A stretch of DNA of 64,000 bases. Origin: Gillisella terrae. Lineage in GTDB: Bacteria > Pseudomonadota > Alphaproteobacteria > Rhizobiales > Rhizobiaceae. The notes under the pieces are model-generated. The model saw only the letters and a list, made by a program, of their open reading frames with translations, had not been told where the DNA came from and searched no databases. Location of the stretch: positions 124,001 to 188,000 of the forward strand of contig NZ_SSOA01000002.1 in NCBI RefSeq assembly GCF_004801395.1, given 5' to 3'. Of the stretch, positions 16,420 through 25,661 are shown in pieces (position 1 is the stretch's first letter; every line of letters begins with the position of its first letter). The translations under genes and the position numbers were made by a program.

Positions 16420-18141
16420 ATGGCCCCTTCCAACAGTTTTGTGCAGGCGCTTCAAGCCTATAAAGCCGGCAATCTCACCAAATGCCTCCGTCTGCTGGCA
16501 CCGCTTTTGAAAAATCGGGTGCTGGACGGCAATATTCTGCTTGTTGCTGCACAATGCCATGCAAAACTGGATCAGAAAATACAGGCCGCCGAGCTGTACA
16601 TGCGCGCGGCGGAAGCTTTGCCGGACAATAAATCCATGTTTCTGTTGATGGCAGCAAGGCTGTTTCAACAGGCCAAAGACAATGACCGTGCACTGGAGAC
16701 CGCAAAGGCTGCCGCCGCCAGCGGTCCCTTCTCCGTTGAGGTGCAAAATACTCTCAGGCGTCTGTTGCGCGATCAGCTCGCTCTTGTTGATATTCCGTTG
16801 AGCGATGCGGCTGTGATGAATGGGATAGCATCCGGCAATGCCGAATTTTTCGCGGTTGATGATCCTTATGAGCATCTGTTGTGGTGCGGAGACGAAGCAA
16901 TCAACAGCCAGCAGACCCGAATGGCCGCTGGCACCCCTTTCACGCCTGTTTCAAAACAGCAAAGACGGGCCATGCCGCACCAGCATGGCGAAAAAATTAA
17001 GGTCGGTTATCTCTCTGCCGATTATTCGGATCAGCATCCGACGATGCGACTGTTTCAGTCGGTTCTGCTTTCCCACGATCCGACCCGGTTTGACATACAT
17101 CTCTTTTGCCACACCGAAGCGCCCATCGTTGCCACCGATCGCGGCATGCGTCAAACCTACCCCAATCTGCATGTCATCACAGATATGGATGACGATGCGG
17201 CCTGCGCCTACATCCGCAGTTTCGATCTCGATATTCTGGTGGATTTAAAAGGCCACACCAAGGATGTCCGCGTGGATCTGATCAATAGAGGGCTTGCGCC
17301 TTTGCAGGCGGCTTACCTTGGCTTTCCGGGCTCGGCCTATGGCATTGATTGCGATTACATCATTTCCGATCCGATTGTGACGCCGGATAGCGCCCGCCCC
17401 TATTACCACGAAAAACTGTGCCGCCTGCCGGAATGCTATCAGGCCAATGATAACCGCCACCGGCTGCTGGTCCCGGCTGCATCACGCGCCTCCCTTGGTT
17501 TGCCAGAGGATGCTTTTGTGCTGGCATCCTTCAATGCCGCACGCAAGATTTCACCCTTTACCGCGCAATTGTGGGCGCGGGTGATGGCAACTATTCCTGA
17601 TTCAGTTCTGTGGATTCTGTGCGAAGGTCAGTCGCGACAATCCAACCTGATTGATTTCATGGGAAAAAACGGCATTGCGCCAGACCGCTTGTTTTTTGCC
17701 GATACCGCCATCTACAGCGACCACATTGCCAGACTGCAAGCGGCAGACCTCGGGCTTGATACCTATCCCTATAACGGCCACACCACGACATCAGACAAGC
17801 TCTGGGCCGGATTGCCGGTGATCACCTTCAAAGGCAGCAATTTCGCCTCGCGGGTGTCTGAGAGCCTGCTGACAGCACTTGGTGTACCTGAACTCGTGGC
17901 AAACGACGCTGACCATCTGGTTGATCTTGCTGCCTCCCTTGCACAAGACCGTGCGCGTCTCGAAGCCATTTGGCAGAAAATAGCCGATAATCGCTTTGTC
18001 GCACCGCTGTTTGACACCGAGCGCTTCACCCGCCATCTGGAGTGCGCATTTGAGATGATGGTGGAGCGTGAGAAAGCTGGCCTGGAACCAGATCATATCG
18101 ATGTCGCACCACTGCCGCCAAGAAATGCGCCTTTTCAGTGA
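16420..18141 (+). CDS. SPINDLY/OGT-like (GT41) glycosyltransferase with TPR N-terminus, copy 2
   Basis: A 573-residue paralogue of the gene two places upstream. TPR-like repeats cover about 1-120 (FVQALQAYKAGNLTKCLRLL). The catalytic half keeps GYLSADYSDQHPT (H206), DILVDLKGHT, PLQAAYLGFPGS, NAARKISP (K376), YNGHTTTSDKLWAGLPV (H454) and SRVSESLLTALGVPELVA. It ends with GLEPDHIDVAPLPPR, a tail shared by all three paralogues in the window. The start is three bases after the small ORF's stop, suggesting coupling. Its 3' end meets the convergent NAGPA-like gene within three bases. Confidence 0.85.
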   Translation: MAPSNSFVQALQAYKAGNLTKCLRLLAPLLKNRVLDGNILLVAAQCHAKLDQKIQAAELYMRAAEALPDNKSMFLLMAARLFQQAKDNDRALETAKAAAASGPFSVEVQNTLRRLLRDQLALVDIPLSDAAVMNGIASGNAEFFAVDDPYEHLLWCGDEAINSQQTRMAAGTPFTPVSKQQRRAMPHQHGEKIKVGYLSADYSDQHPTMRLFQSVLLSHDPTRFDIHLFCHTEAPIVATDRGMRQTYPNLHVITDMDDDAACAYIRSFDLDILVDLKGHTKDVRVDLINRGLAPLQAAYLGFPGSAYGIDCDYIISDPIVTPDSARPYYHEKLCRLPECYQANDNRHRLLVPAASRASLGLPEDAFVLASFNAARKISPFTAQLWARVMATIPDSVLWILCEGQSRQSNLIDFMGKNGIAPDRLFFADTAIYSDHIARLQAADLGLDTYPYNGHTTTSDKLWAGLPVITFKGSNFASRVSESLLTALGVPELVANDADHLVDLAASLAQDRARLEAIWQKIADNRFVAPLFDTERFTRHLECAFEMMVEREKAGLEPDHIDVAPLPPRNAPFQ

Positions 18142-18144
18142 GGC

Positions 18145-18900
18145 TCAATGGGGCACAGTGCCAATCACGGCAATAATCGGCCCCAAAGGATGGGCGTGAT
18201 CGATACGTCCCTCTGTCGGTTCGGCAAGGCTCGATATGGTGCCATCCAGAAACAGCGCATTCGGTGTATCCAGTGAATCGCGAAAAAATGCGGCCATATC
18301 ATAGAATCGCACCGGCTGATTGCTCATGACAAAGACAACCTGTTTGTTGCGATCCACGCCCACTCCGTTGCGAATTTTGAGGCTATCGCTGTCCGCTAGA
18401 AATTTCGGATGGATCATCCCATCAATCACCAGCATGGGGCCGGATTGGGTGGCAAAGTCTGGCTCGATTGATTTTGTCAGGTAGCTTTGCGTTTCCAGCA
18501 CGCCAGCCTCGCCCCCTTTGACATAAAAAACACCATTGGGCTTCAAGAAAAAATTGCCCCAACCATCTTCTGTGCGCGCTGGCTTGCGGACTATGCCATA
18601 GCTGACAAACAGGCCAACTGGACTGAGATCAGGTTCATACATGCCGCCATTTGTGGCAAACAACAGCGTATGACGCTCTGCCCAAAGCTGGGTTATCAGC
18701 GGATAGAACCCACCAAAGGCTTCGCCACCGGGCGCTCTATCATAGATTCGGATGGTTTGCTGTGACGGATCAAATCGGCAGACGCGATAGCTTGCGTCCG
18801 AAAAGGTTTCATCGGTGCAGCCATCAGCAAGGGATGCAGAATATGCAGAGCCTGGCGAAACGGCCCACAGAATAGCCAATACAAATGCCGTATTTTTCAA
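18145..18900 (-). CDS. Secreted phosphodiester-glycosidase (NAGPA/DUF2233) family protein
   Basis: A 251-residue exported protein with a signal peptide of about 22 residues (ends SAYSASL). The rest matches the NAGPA-type domain: LLFATNGGMYEPDLSPVGLFVSYG, NFFLKPNGVFYV, FATQSGPMLVIDG, RNGVGVDRNKQVVFVMSNQPV and NALFLDGTISSL. Members cleave or bind phosphodiester-linked sugars; the best-known is the mammalian uncovering enzyme, and the bacterial substrates are mostly unknown. It is convergent with GT41 copy 2, so a link to surface glycans is only an inference. Confidence 0.82.
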   Translation of the reverse strand: MKNTAFVLAILWAVSPGSAYSASLADGCTDETFSDASYRVCRFDPSQQTIRIYDRAPGGEAFGGFYPLITQLWAERHTLLFATNGGMYEPDLSPVGLFVSYGIVRKPARTEDGWGNFFLKPNGVFYVKGGEAGVLETQSYLTKSIEPDFATQSGPMLVIDGMIHPKFLADSDSLKIRNGVGVDRNKQVVFVMSNQPVRFYDMAAFFRDSLDTPNALFLDGTISSLAEPTEGRIDHAHPLGPIIAVIGTVPH

Positions 18901-19152
18901 TATGCCTCTCTCACATTCGCAGCATGAAGGACACCTTCATCTATCAGGTTTAACGCCCCCTATAAGAGGCGAACATCATGATGGCAGGATGGCAACAAGA
19001 CGAAAGCAGCGATGATCGTTCGCCAACAGCCCCGGTAAAAATTGCGATTCCTGTTCTTGTCTGCTATCGACCCATAATGATGATGGCAACACGCCATAAC
19101 AAGGCCCGCAGGATTGATGATTTGCGTTCACAGTCACCGGGGAGGTTCCCGC

Positions 19153-19794
19153 GTGACGGAGACTGGAATGCTGTTTATTTTGCTGGCCAAGGGCTTTTTA
19201 CTGGGTATCGCTGTGGCGGCTCCTGTTGGGCCCATTGGCACCCTCTGCATCAACCGCACGATTGAGCGCGGCTTTTGGCAAGGGGTCGCAACGGGAATCG
19301 GCGGCGCACTCGGAGACACGCTGTTTGCCATTGCCGCCGCTGCGGGCTTTGCCGCCATGCAGGATATTTTGCGTGAAATCTCACTGCCGTTGAAATTGTT
19401 TGGCGGCTTGCTGATCCTGATCATCGGCATTCAAACGCTCAAACCAAGACCCATACGCGCTGTAAAGACAGGCGATGTTGCCAGCGACATTGCAAGGGTT
19501 ACCCTGTCAACCTTCCTGTTGACCATCACCAACCCAGCAACACTCTTCGGATTTGTGGCTCTGTTTGCGGGGGCAGGACTGGCAGACACCGGAGGCACCA
19601 GCCCATTCTTTCTGGTTGCTGGCGTGTTTTTGGGCTCATTGTCGTGGTGCTTTATGCTCTGCGGAGCGGTGCGCTGGATGCATAAAAAATTGCCGGACCA
19701 TTTCACCGCCTGGATTTCCAAGGGTACGGCAATTTTGCTGATCGGTTTCGGCTTGGTCTCTTTGGCCCTCGCCGCCCGCCAAATGTGGGCGTAA
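19153..19794 (+). CDS. LysE/RhtB-family amino-acid exporter
   Basis: A 213-residue inner-membrane transporter with about six hydrophobic segments. It has the family N-terminal signature FLLGIAVAAPVGPIGTLCINRTIERGFWQGVATGIGGALGDTL in pieces, and the conserved TNPATLFGF in the middle. It probably exports amino acids or their derivatives; the substrate is not predictable. The GTG at 19153 is chosen because GGAGG lies seven bases upstream; an ATG at 19114 has no ribosome site. It is convergent with sufA, two bases apart. The 252 bases upstream hold no gene I can support. Confidence 0.85.
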   Translation: MTETGMLFILLAKGFLLGIAVAAPVGPIGTLCINRTIERGFWQGVATGIGGALGDTLFAIAAAAGFAAMQDILREISLPLKLFGGLLILIIGIQTLKPRPIRAVKTGDVASDIARVTLSTFLLTITNPATLFGFVALFAGAGLADTGGTSPFFLVAGVFLGSLSWCFMLCGAVRWMHKKLPDHFTAWISKGTAILLIGFGLVSLALAARQMWA

Positions 19795-19796
19795 AT

Positions 19797-20183
19797 TCAG
19801 GCTGTTGCCTGTGCGCGCTGCTTGGCAAGCTCTGCCAGATCAGCGGCCTTCAACTCCACAGATTCACCGCAGCCACAGGCCGAGGTCTGGTTGGGATTGT
19901 GAAAGGTGAAGCCTGAGCGCAATGTTGTGGTTTCAAAGTCAATTTGCGTGCCAAGCAGATAGAGCACAGCGGCTGGCTCCAGCCACACTTTCGCGCCATC
20001 ATGCTCAATCAGGTCATCCTTGGCATTGGGTTCGCGCACCAAATCGATGGTATATTCCATCCCGGCACAACCACCCTTTTTAATGCCAACGCGAATGCCT
20101 TTGGCGTCCGGACCGGAATTTTCGACGATTTCCTTCACGCGGTTTGCCGCCGCGTCGGTCATGGTCATCACTGCAAAGCCCAT
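19797..20183 (-). CDS. sufA: A-type iron-sulfur carrier SufA
   Basis: Carries nascent Fe-S clusters from the SufBCD scaffold to target proteins. It has 128 residues with the three conserved cysteines of A-type carriers: C39 in GGCAGM, and C103 and C105 in SACGCGES. It is the last gene of the suf operon. The ATG has AAGGAGACAAGACA just upstream. A 19-base hairpin (20204-20222) lies 21 bases before the start and matches one before sufB. Confidence 0.93.
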   Translation of the reverse strand: MGFAVMTMTDAAANRVKEIVENSGPDAKGIRVGIKKGGCAGMEYTIDLVREPNAKDDLIEHDGAKVWLEPAAVLYLLGTQIDFETTTLRSGFTFHNPNQTSACGCGESVELKAADLAELAKQRAQATA

Positions 20184-20203
20184 TGTCTTGTCTCCTTCTC
20201 ACA

Positions 20204-20222
20204 ACCGGGGTCAAGGTCCGGT
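20204..20222 (-). promoter_or_regulatory. Short hairpin in front of sufA
   Basis: On the minus strand, ACCGG and CCGGT enclose a nine-base loop ACCTTGACC. The element repeats, with a covarying closing pair, 18 bases before sufB. It may be a processing, binding or translational control element. The function is unknown. Confidence 0.5.
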
Positions 20223-20275
20223 GCTTCGATCATCAAGATGTAATGTCGGAAATGCCCACAAACAAGCAGCGCAGC

Positions 20276-20659
20276 TTAATACCAGCCAACCGCCACTTGT
20301 GCCTCTTCCGACATGCGATCTGGAGTCCATGGTGGATCAAAAGTCATTTCGACATTCACGCCCGAAACACCCTCAACCGAGCCGACAGCATTTTCGACCC
20401 AGCCGGGCATTTCGCCAGCAACAGGGCAGCCGGGTGCTGTTAGCGTCATCATGATTTTCACCATGCGGTCATCTTCGATATCGATCTTGTAGATCAGCCC
20501 AAGCTCGAAAATATCCGCTGGAATTTCAGGATCATACACGGTTTTCAATGCCGAGATGATGTCATCGGACAGGCGCGCCACTTCTTCGGGCGCAAGAGAG
20601 GTATGAACGATGCCCTCACGAACATCTGGCTTTTCCTGGTTTTCACTTACCGTCATCAT
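20276..20659 (-). CDS. SUF-associated DUF59/MIP18-family protein (SufT-like)
   Basis: A 127-residue protein of the DUF59 (MIP18/PaaD-like) family found in suf operons and implicated in Fe-S cluster maturation or trafficking. The domain fills residues about 30-127: DDIISALKTVYDPEIPADIFELGLIYKIDI, then LTAPGCPVAGEMPGWVENAV with the conserved Cys, and VNVEMTFDPPWTPDRMSEEA. The start at the double ATG 20659/20656 lies just after the sufS stop and follows TGAGGA; longer frames run into sufS. Rhizobial operons call this position sufX. Confidence 0.88.
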   Translation of the reverse strand: MMTVSENQEKPDVREGIVHTSLAPEEVARLSDDIISALKTVYDPEIPADIFELGLIYKIDIEDDRMVKIMMTLTAPGCPVAGEMPGWVENAVGSVEGVSGVNVEMTFDPPWTPDRMSEEAQVAVGWY

Positions 20660-20666
20660 CTTATCC

Positions 20667-21914
20667 TCAGGCAAAGAAGCCTTTTGCATAGTCCAGCGCA
20701 TCCGCCAAGGCATCAACTTCTTCGCGGGTGTTGTAAAGCGCAAAGGATGCACGGCAGGTCGAAGTTACACCAAAACGTGTCAGAAGCGGTTGCGCACAAT
20801 GAGTGCCAGCCCGCACAGCCACACCGCGCCGATCAATGATCGTTGACACATCATGCGCATGTATGCCCTGAAGTTCAAAGGAGAAAATGGCTCCCTTGCC
20901 GGGCGCATTGCCAATGATGCGAAGCGAATTGATCGCCGACAACCGTTGGTGAGCATAGGCCGTCAAATCCGCTTCATGGGCGGCAATGGCTTCACGGCCA
21001 AGGCTTTCCATGTAATCCAGCGCATGGCCAAGACCGATTGCCTGCACGATAGGCGGCGTACCCGCCTCAAACCGATGCGGTGGCTCATTATAAGTCACAT
21101 TGTCTTGTGTGACATCAACAATCATTTCGCCGCCGCCCATAAATGGCTGCATCTGGCGCAGACGATCCATCTTGCCATAGAGCACACCAATGCCCGATGG
21201 GCCATAGAGCTTGTGGCCGGTCATCACGTACCAGTCACAATCAATATCGCGCACATCTACCGGCATATGCACGGCACCCTGACTGCCATCAATCAGCACC
21301 GGAATACCGCGCTCTTTGGCAATGCGGCACACTTCCTTGACCGGAACCACCGTGCCAAGGGCGTTGGACATATGGGTGATAGCAATCAGCTTGGTGCGCT
21401 CAGTGAGGCTCTTCTCAAACGCTTCAATGTGAAACGCGCCATCATCATCGACCGGCACCCACACCAGCTTGGCACCCTTGCGCTCACGCAGAAAATGCCA
21501 TGGCACAATGTTGGAATGGTGTTCCATGATGGTGAGAACGATTTCATCACCTTCGCCGATTTCCTTCATGCCATAGCCATAGGCCACCGTGTTGATAGCT
21601 TCTGTGGACGACTTGGTGAACACCACTTCATCCACTGAGCCAGCATTCAAGAACCGCCGCACTTTCTCGCGCGCTGCTTCATAGGCATCCGTGGCAGCAT
21701 TGGAGAGAAAATGCAGGCCGCGATGAACATTGGCATATTCGTTGGAATAGGCATGGGTGATGGCGTCAATCACGCTCTGCGGTTTTTGCGCCGAAGCACC
21801 ATTATCGAGGTAAACCAGAGGCTTATTGCCATGCACCATGCGCGACAGGATGGGAAAATCCTGTCGCACTTTTGCAACGTCATAGGTGCTACCGGATGCG
21901 AGATGGTCAGCCAT
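20667..21914 (-). CDS. sufS: Cysteine desulfurase SufS (group II)
   Basis: Removes sulfur from cysteine for cluster assembly using pyridoxal phosphate. The 415 residues include the PLP Lys in MTGHKLYGPSG (K235) and the persulfide Cys in RAGTHCAQPLL (C373). The context RAGxHCAxP marks the SufS/CsdA class rather than IscS. The start overlaps the sufD end by eight bases. The operon also holds a second, IscS-like desulfurase at its head. Confidence 0.95.
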   Translation of the reverse strand: MADHLASGSTYDVAKVRQDFPILSRMVHGNKPLVYLDNGASAQKPQSVIDAITHAYSNEYANVHRGLHFLSNAATDAYEAAREKVRRFLNAGSVDEVVFTKSSTEAINTVAYGYGMKEIGEGDEIVLTIMEHHSNIVPWHFLRERKGAKLVWVPVDDDGAFHIEAFEKSLTERTKLIAITHMSNALGTVVPVKEVCRIAKERGIPVLIDGSQGAVHMPVDVRDIDCDWYVMTGHKLYGPSGIGVLYGKMDRLRQMQPFMGGGEMIVDVTQDNVTYNEPPHRFEAGTPPIVQAIGLGHALDYMESLGREAIAAHEADLTAYAHQRLSAINSLRIIGNAPGKGAIFSFELQGIHAHDVSTIIDRRGVAVRAGTHCAQPLLTRFGVTSTCRASFALYNTREEVDALADALDYAKGFFA

Positions 21915-23181
21915 GGGTTTCCAGCCAATCGGAAATCACCCCTTCAAGGGCTTCCGTTAGCGCCTCATCTTCGAGTTCCTCGGCAACCTCGGCCACAAAT
22001 GCCTTGACCAAAAGGCCACGCGCAGGCTTTTGCGGAATGCCACGGGCCATCAAATAATAGAGATGGTTGTGGTCAATATCGGCAACCGTTGCGCCATGCG
22101 CGCATTGCACGTCATCCGCAAAGATTTCCAGCTCTGGCTTGACGGAAAACTCGGCATCGTCCGACATCAGCAGCGTGTTGCAGGCCATGCGGGCATCAGT
22201 TTTCTGCGCATCCGGAGCAACCCGGATCTGGCCCTGAAACACGCCACGGGCGCGATCATACACCACGCTGCGGATTGTTTCCGTCGATGTAGTGTTTGGC
22301 ACATCATGGGCGAGTGTCATGGTCACATCAGTGTGGCTTTCGCCAGCCAGAAGATTGACGCCGCGCAGCATGAAATCCGAACCTTCGCCGGCCGTTTTCA
22401 CATGAATTTCCTGCCGCACCAGCTTGCCGCCAGCGTTGATGAAAAACAGCTTCAGCTTGGCATTTTTGCCAAGCGACACCTTGATCTGGGCAAGATGCGT
22501 ATCCGACAAGCCTTGCTGCTGCACAATCACCCAGGTGATCTCTGCACCATCGCCCAAGGTCAAATCGCTAACGGTCGAGATAAAGCCCGCCGTATCACCG
22601 GCGTTGCGGTGGCGCTCGATAATGGTCGCTTTGGAGTTGGCACCAAAACGAGCGGGGATACGAGTGTGAACATGGCCACCGCCGTGACCCGCCTGAATCT
22701 CGATGGACTTTTCAATGTCAGCATCGTCTGCCACTGCCAAAACATAGCCGTCGCGCACAAAGCTACCGTTGATCCGGCCAATGGCATCGTCATTCGACAA
22801 GGCAACCAATTCAGGCGCTGCCGATCCATCCCGCAGGGCTTCAGCATAAGACGAAACGCTGACGCCTTCTATCGCCGAAACGTCATGGCTTACACCCTGA
22901 CGAAGCTCAAACACCCGGCCCGCCTCGACAAGTGGGGAGATCGCTTTAGACACCACCGACGCTTCAGCATCAGGCAGCGCCCGCAGCAAGGTTTTCAGGT
23001 CTGTATAATGCCACGCCTCAATACGGCGCGTTGGCAGACCGGCCTTTTTCAAATCATCAAACAGGATATCGCGCTTGCCCAATACGGCACCATCGCCCGG
23101 CAAATCGCCGATATGTGCTGCATAGAATTCATTGAGCGCAGCTTCAGCCGGTGTAGACCGGTTGGCAGCTTGAATGTTCAT
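21907..23181 (-). CDS. sufD: Fe-S cluster assembly protein SufD
   Basis: The partner of SufB and SufC in the SufBC2D scaffold, 424 residues. The N-terminal helical part contains LPTRRIEAWHYTDLKTLL, typical of SufD. The C-terminal beta-helix contains VQCAHGATVADIDHNHLYYLMARGIP, with the conserved His. The ATG at 23181 (MNIQAA) is preferred over a TTG at 23205 because GGGAGAGGGAG precedes it. The gap to sufC is about 24 bases. Confidence 0.94.
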   Translation of the reverse strand: MNIQAANRSTPAEAALNEFYAAHIGDLPGDGAVLGKRDILFDDLKKAGLPTRRIEAWHYTDLKTLLRALPDAEASVVSKAISPLVEAGRVFELRQGVSHDVSAIEGVSVSSYAEALRDGSAAPELVALSNDDAIGRINGSFVRDGYVLAVADDADIEKSIEIQAGHGGGHVHTRIPARFGANSKATIIERHRNAGDTAGFISTVSDLTLGDGAEITWVIVQQQGLSDTHLAQIKVSLGKNAKLKLFFINAGGKLVRQEIHVKTAGEGSDFMLRGVNLLAGESHTDVTMTLAHDVPNTTSTETIRSVVYDRARGVFQGQIRVAPDAQKTDARMACNTLLMSDDAEFSVKPELEIFADDVQCAHGATVADIDHNHLYYLMARGIPQKPARGLLVKAFVAEVAEELEDEALTEALEGVISDWLETHG

Positions 23182-23205
23182 AATAACACTCCCTCTCCCG
23201 ACCAA

Positions 23206-23961
23206 TCAGGCCGCTTCGCCAATGATATCAGCATAACCGTTTGCTTCCAGATCCAGCGCCAGGCTCTTATCGCCGGTCTTGATAATCTGGCCCTTGTAGA
23301 GAACGTGCACCGTATCGGGCACAATGTAATCCAAAAGGCGCTGATAGTGAGTAATCACGATTGTGGCACGATCAGGCGATTTCAGCGCATTCACGCCGTC
23401 CGCCACTATCTTCAGCGCATCAATGTCGAGGCCGGAGTCGGTCTCATCCAGAATGCAAAGCTGTGGAGCCAAAAGCGCCATTTGCAGAATTTCTGCGCGC
23501 TTCTTCTCACCACCGGAAAAGCCAACATTGAGCGGGCGCTTCAGCATATCCGGGTTGATCTTCAACTCGGCCGCCGCTTCCTTAACCAGACGGATAAAGT
23601 CCGGCGTGGTCAGTTCAGCCTCGCCGCGTGCCTTGCGCTGTTCATTCATCGCCACTTTCAGAAACTGCATGGTGGCAACACCCGGAATTTCAACCGGATA
23701 TTGGAAGGCCAGGAAAATACCCTTGGCGGCGCGCTCGGCTGGGTCCAGCTCCAGAATGCTCTCGCCATTATAAAGGATGTCACCTTCCGTCACTTCATAG
23801 TCTTCGCGGCCCGACAGAATGTAGGACAGCGTGGACTTGCCAGAGCCGTTTGGCCCCATGATAGCCGCCACTTCACCGGCCTTTACGGTCAGGTTCAGGC
23901 CACGGATGATTTCTGTGCCGTCTTCGGCAATACGGGCGTGCAGGTTTTTGATCTCAAGCAT
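23206..23961 (-). CDS. sufC: Fe-S cluster assembly ATPase SufC
   Basis: The ABC-type ATPase of the SUF scaffold, 251 residues. It has Walker A MGPNGSGKST (about 35-44), the SufC-specific signature FSGGEKKRAEILQMALL, Walker B LCILDETDSGLDIDAL and the switch His in VITHYQRLLDYI. The ATG follows AGGATATAG. A 74-base spacer separates it from sufB. Confidence 0.96.
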   Translation of the reverse strand: MLEIKNLHARIAEDGTEIIRGLNLTVKAGEVAAIMGPNGSGKSTLSYILSGREDYEVTEGDILYNGESILELDPAERAAKGIFLAFQYPVEIPGVATMQFLKVAMNEQRKARGEAELTTPDFIRLVKEAAAELKINPDMLKRPLNVGFSGGEKKRAEILQMALLAPQLCILDETDSGLDIDALKIVADGVNALKSPDRATIVITHYQRLLDYIVPDTVHVLYKGQIIKTGDKSLALDLEANGYADIIGEAA

Positions 23962-24035
23962 TTTCTATATCCTATCGGACGAACGGTGTTGTGCGCTTTT
24001 GCGCAGAAATGGATGCTGGGATGCGCGGTCAGCCC

Positions 24036-25505
24036 TTAGCCGACCGAGCCCTCAAGGCTGATGCCAATCAGCTTTTGCGCTTCCACGGCAAATTCCATGG
24101 GCAATTCCTGAATAACGTCGCGCACAAAGCCGTTGACGATCAGGGCGATAGCCGCTTCTTCTGGAATGCCGCGCTGCAAGCAGTAAAACAACTGGTCTTC
24201 CGAGATTTTTGACGTTGTTGCCTCATGCTCGAACTGTGCCGAAGAGTTCTTGGCCTCAATATACGGCACGGTATGCGCACCGCACTTATCACCAATCAGC
24301 AAGCTGTCGCACTGGGTAAAGTTACGGGCATTTTCCGCCTTGCGATGGGCCGAAACCTGACCGCGATAGGTGTTGTTGGAAAAGCCTGCCGAAATCCCCT
24401 TGGAGATGATGCGGCTCGATGTGTTCTTGCCCAGATGAATCATCTTGGTGCCAGAATCGACCTGCTGGTGACCGTTGGACACGGCAATCGAATAGAACTC
24501 GCCGCGCGAACCATCACCCCGCAGGATGCAAGACGGATATTTCCAGGTGATGGCAGAGCCGGTCTCAACTTGAGTCCAGGAAATCTTGGAGTTTTTGCCA
24601 CGGCAATCGCCACGCTTGGTGACGAAATTGTAGATGCCGCCCTTGCCTTCCTTGTCGCCCGGATACCAGTTCTGGACGGTTGAATATTTGATTTCGGCAT
24701 CATCCAGCGCCACAAGCTCAACCACGGCGGCGTGCAGCTGGTTTTCATCACGCTGCGGGGCTGTGCAGCCTTCCAAATAAGAGACGTACGCGCCCTCTTC
24801 GGCAATGATCAGCGTACGTTCAAACTGACCGGTGTTTTTCTCGTTGATGCGGAAGTAGGTGGACAGCTCCATCGGGCAACGCACACCCTTGGGGATGAAC
24901 ACGAACGATCCATCGGTAAACACCGCCGAATTCAGCGTAGCATAATAATTGTCGGTGACCGGCACAACCGAGCCGAGGTATTTCTTCACCAGCTCTGGAT
25001 GTTCGCGCACGGCTTCAGAGATCGACATGAAGATCACGCCGGCCTTTTTCAGCTCTTCCTTGAACGTGGTCACAACGGACACCGAGTCAAACACCGCATC
25101 CACAGCAATCTTCGGCTTTTCAACGCCCGCTAGAATTTCCTGCTCGCTCAATGGAATGCCAAGCTTTTCATAGACCTTCAAAAGCTCTGGATCGACTTCA
25201 TCGAGAGACTTTGGCCCGGACGAGCTTTTCGGCGCGGCATAGTAATAAATGTCGTTGAAGTCGATCTTCGGATAATCAACGCGCGCCCATGTGGGTTCTT
25301 CCATGGTCAGCCAACGCTGATAGGCGTCGAGGCGCCATTGCAGCATCCATTCCGGCTCGTTCTTCTTTGCGGAAATAAAGCGGACAATATCTTCCGACAG
25401 GCCTTTGGGGGCCTTGTCGACTTCGATCATGGTTTCAAAACCATATTTGTACTGATCTACGTCGATCTGGCGGACCTGATCGATCGTTTCCTGTACGGCA
25501 GCCAT
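24036..25505 (-). CDS. sufB: Fe-S cluster assembly scaffold SufB
   Basis: The core scaffold on which clusters form, 489 residues, the usual length. Recognisable blocks are [41 protein letters not shown] in pieces, [30 protein letters not shown], and [37 protein letters not shown] in pieces. It has a GGAG ribosome site and a small hairpin 18 bases before the ATG. Confidence 0.97.
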   Translation of the reverse strand: MAAVQETIDQVRQIDVDQYKYGFETMIEVDKAPKGLSEDIVRFISAKKNEPEWMLQWRLDAYQRWLTMEEPTWARVDYPKIDFNDIYYYAAPKSSSGPKSLDEVDPELLKVYEKLGIPLSEQEILAGVEKPKIAVDAVFDSVSVVTTFKEELKKAGVIFMSISEAVREHPELVKKYLGSVVPVTDNYYATLNSAVFTDGSFVFIPKGVRCPMELSTYFRINEKNTGQFERTLIIAEEGAYVSYLEGCTAPQRDENQLHAAVVELVALDDAEIKYSTVQNWYPGDKEGKGGIYNFVTKRGDCRGKNSKISWTQVETGSAITWKYPSCILRGDGSRGEFYSIAVSNGHQQVDSGTKMIHLGKNTSSRIISKGISAGFSNNTYRGQVSAHRKAENARNFTQCDSLLIGDKCGAHTVPYIEAKNSSAQFEHEATTSKISEDQLFYCLQRGIPEEAAIALIVNGFVRDVIQELPMEFAVEAQKLIGISLEGSVG

Positions 25506-25522
25506 TCGCGTTCTCCAATCTC

Positions 25523-25541
25523 GCCGGGTCCAAGGTCCGGC
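25523..25541 (-). promoter_or_regulatory. Short hairpin in front of sufB
   Basis: On the minus strand, GCCGG and CCGGC enclose ACCTTGGAC. It shares length, spacing and loop core with the element before sufA, while the closing pair differs (G-C versus A-T). The remainder of the 156-base sufS2-sufB gap has no clear feature. Confidence 0.5.
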
Positions 25542-25661
25542 AGCTTGTCAACGTTGAAAGCGGGGTTCCGCTTCAATGTAGGTATTGAGGGCGAAGATTT
25601 CACCCTTGTTCTTGTTATTTGTGTTTGCGCAATTGTGACATCGCACAGACATTTCGAAACT

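Noticed and set aside
18978..19265. 95-codon frame starting with a fair ribosome site upstream of the LysE gene
   Set aside because: Its second half is the LysE gene in another frame and its sequence is low in coding character.
22030..24039. 669-codon open frame on the plus strand over sufD and sufC
   Set aside because: It is exactly antisense to two well-recognised suf genes, has no motif and no ribosome site. It is a codon-bias shadow.
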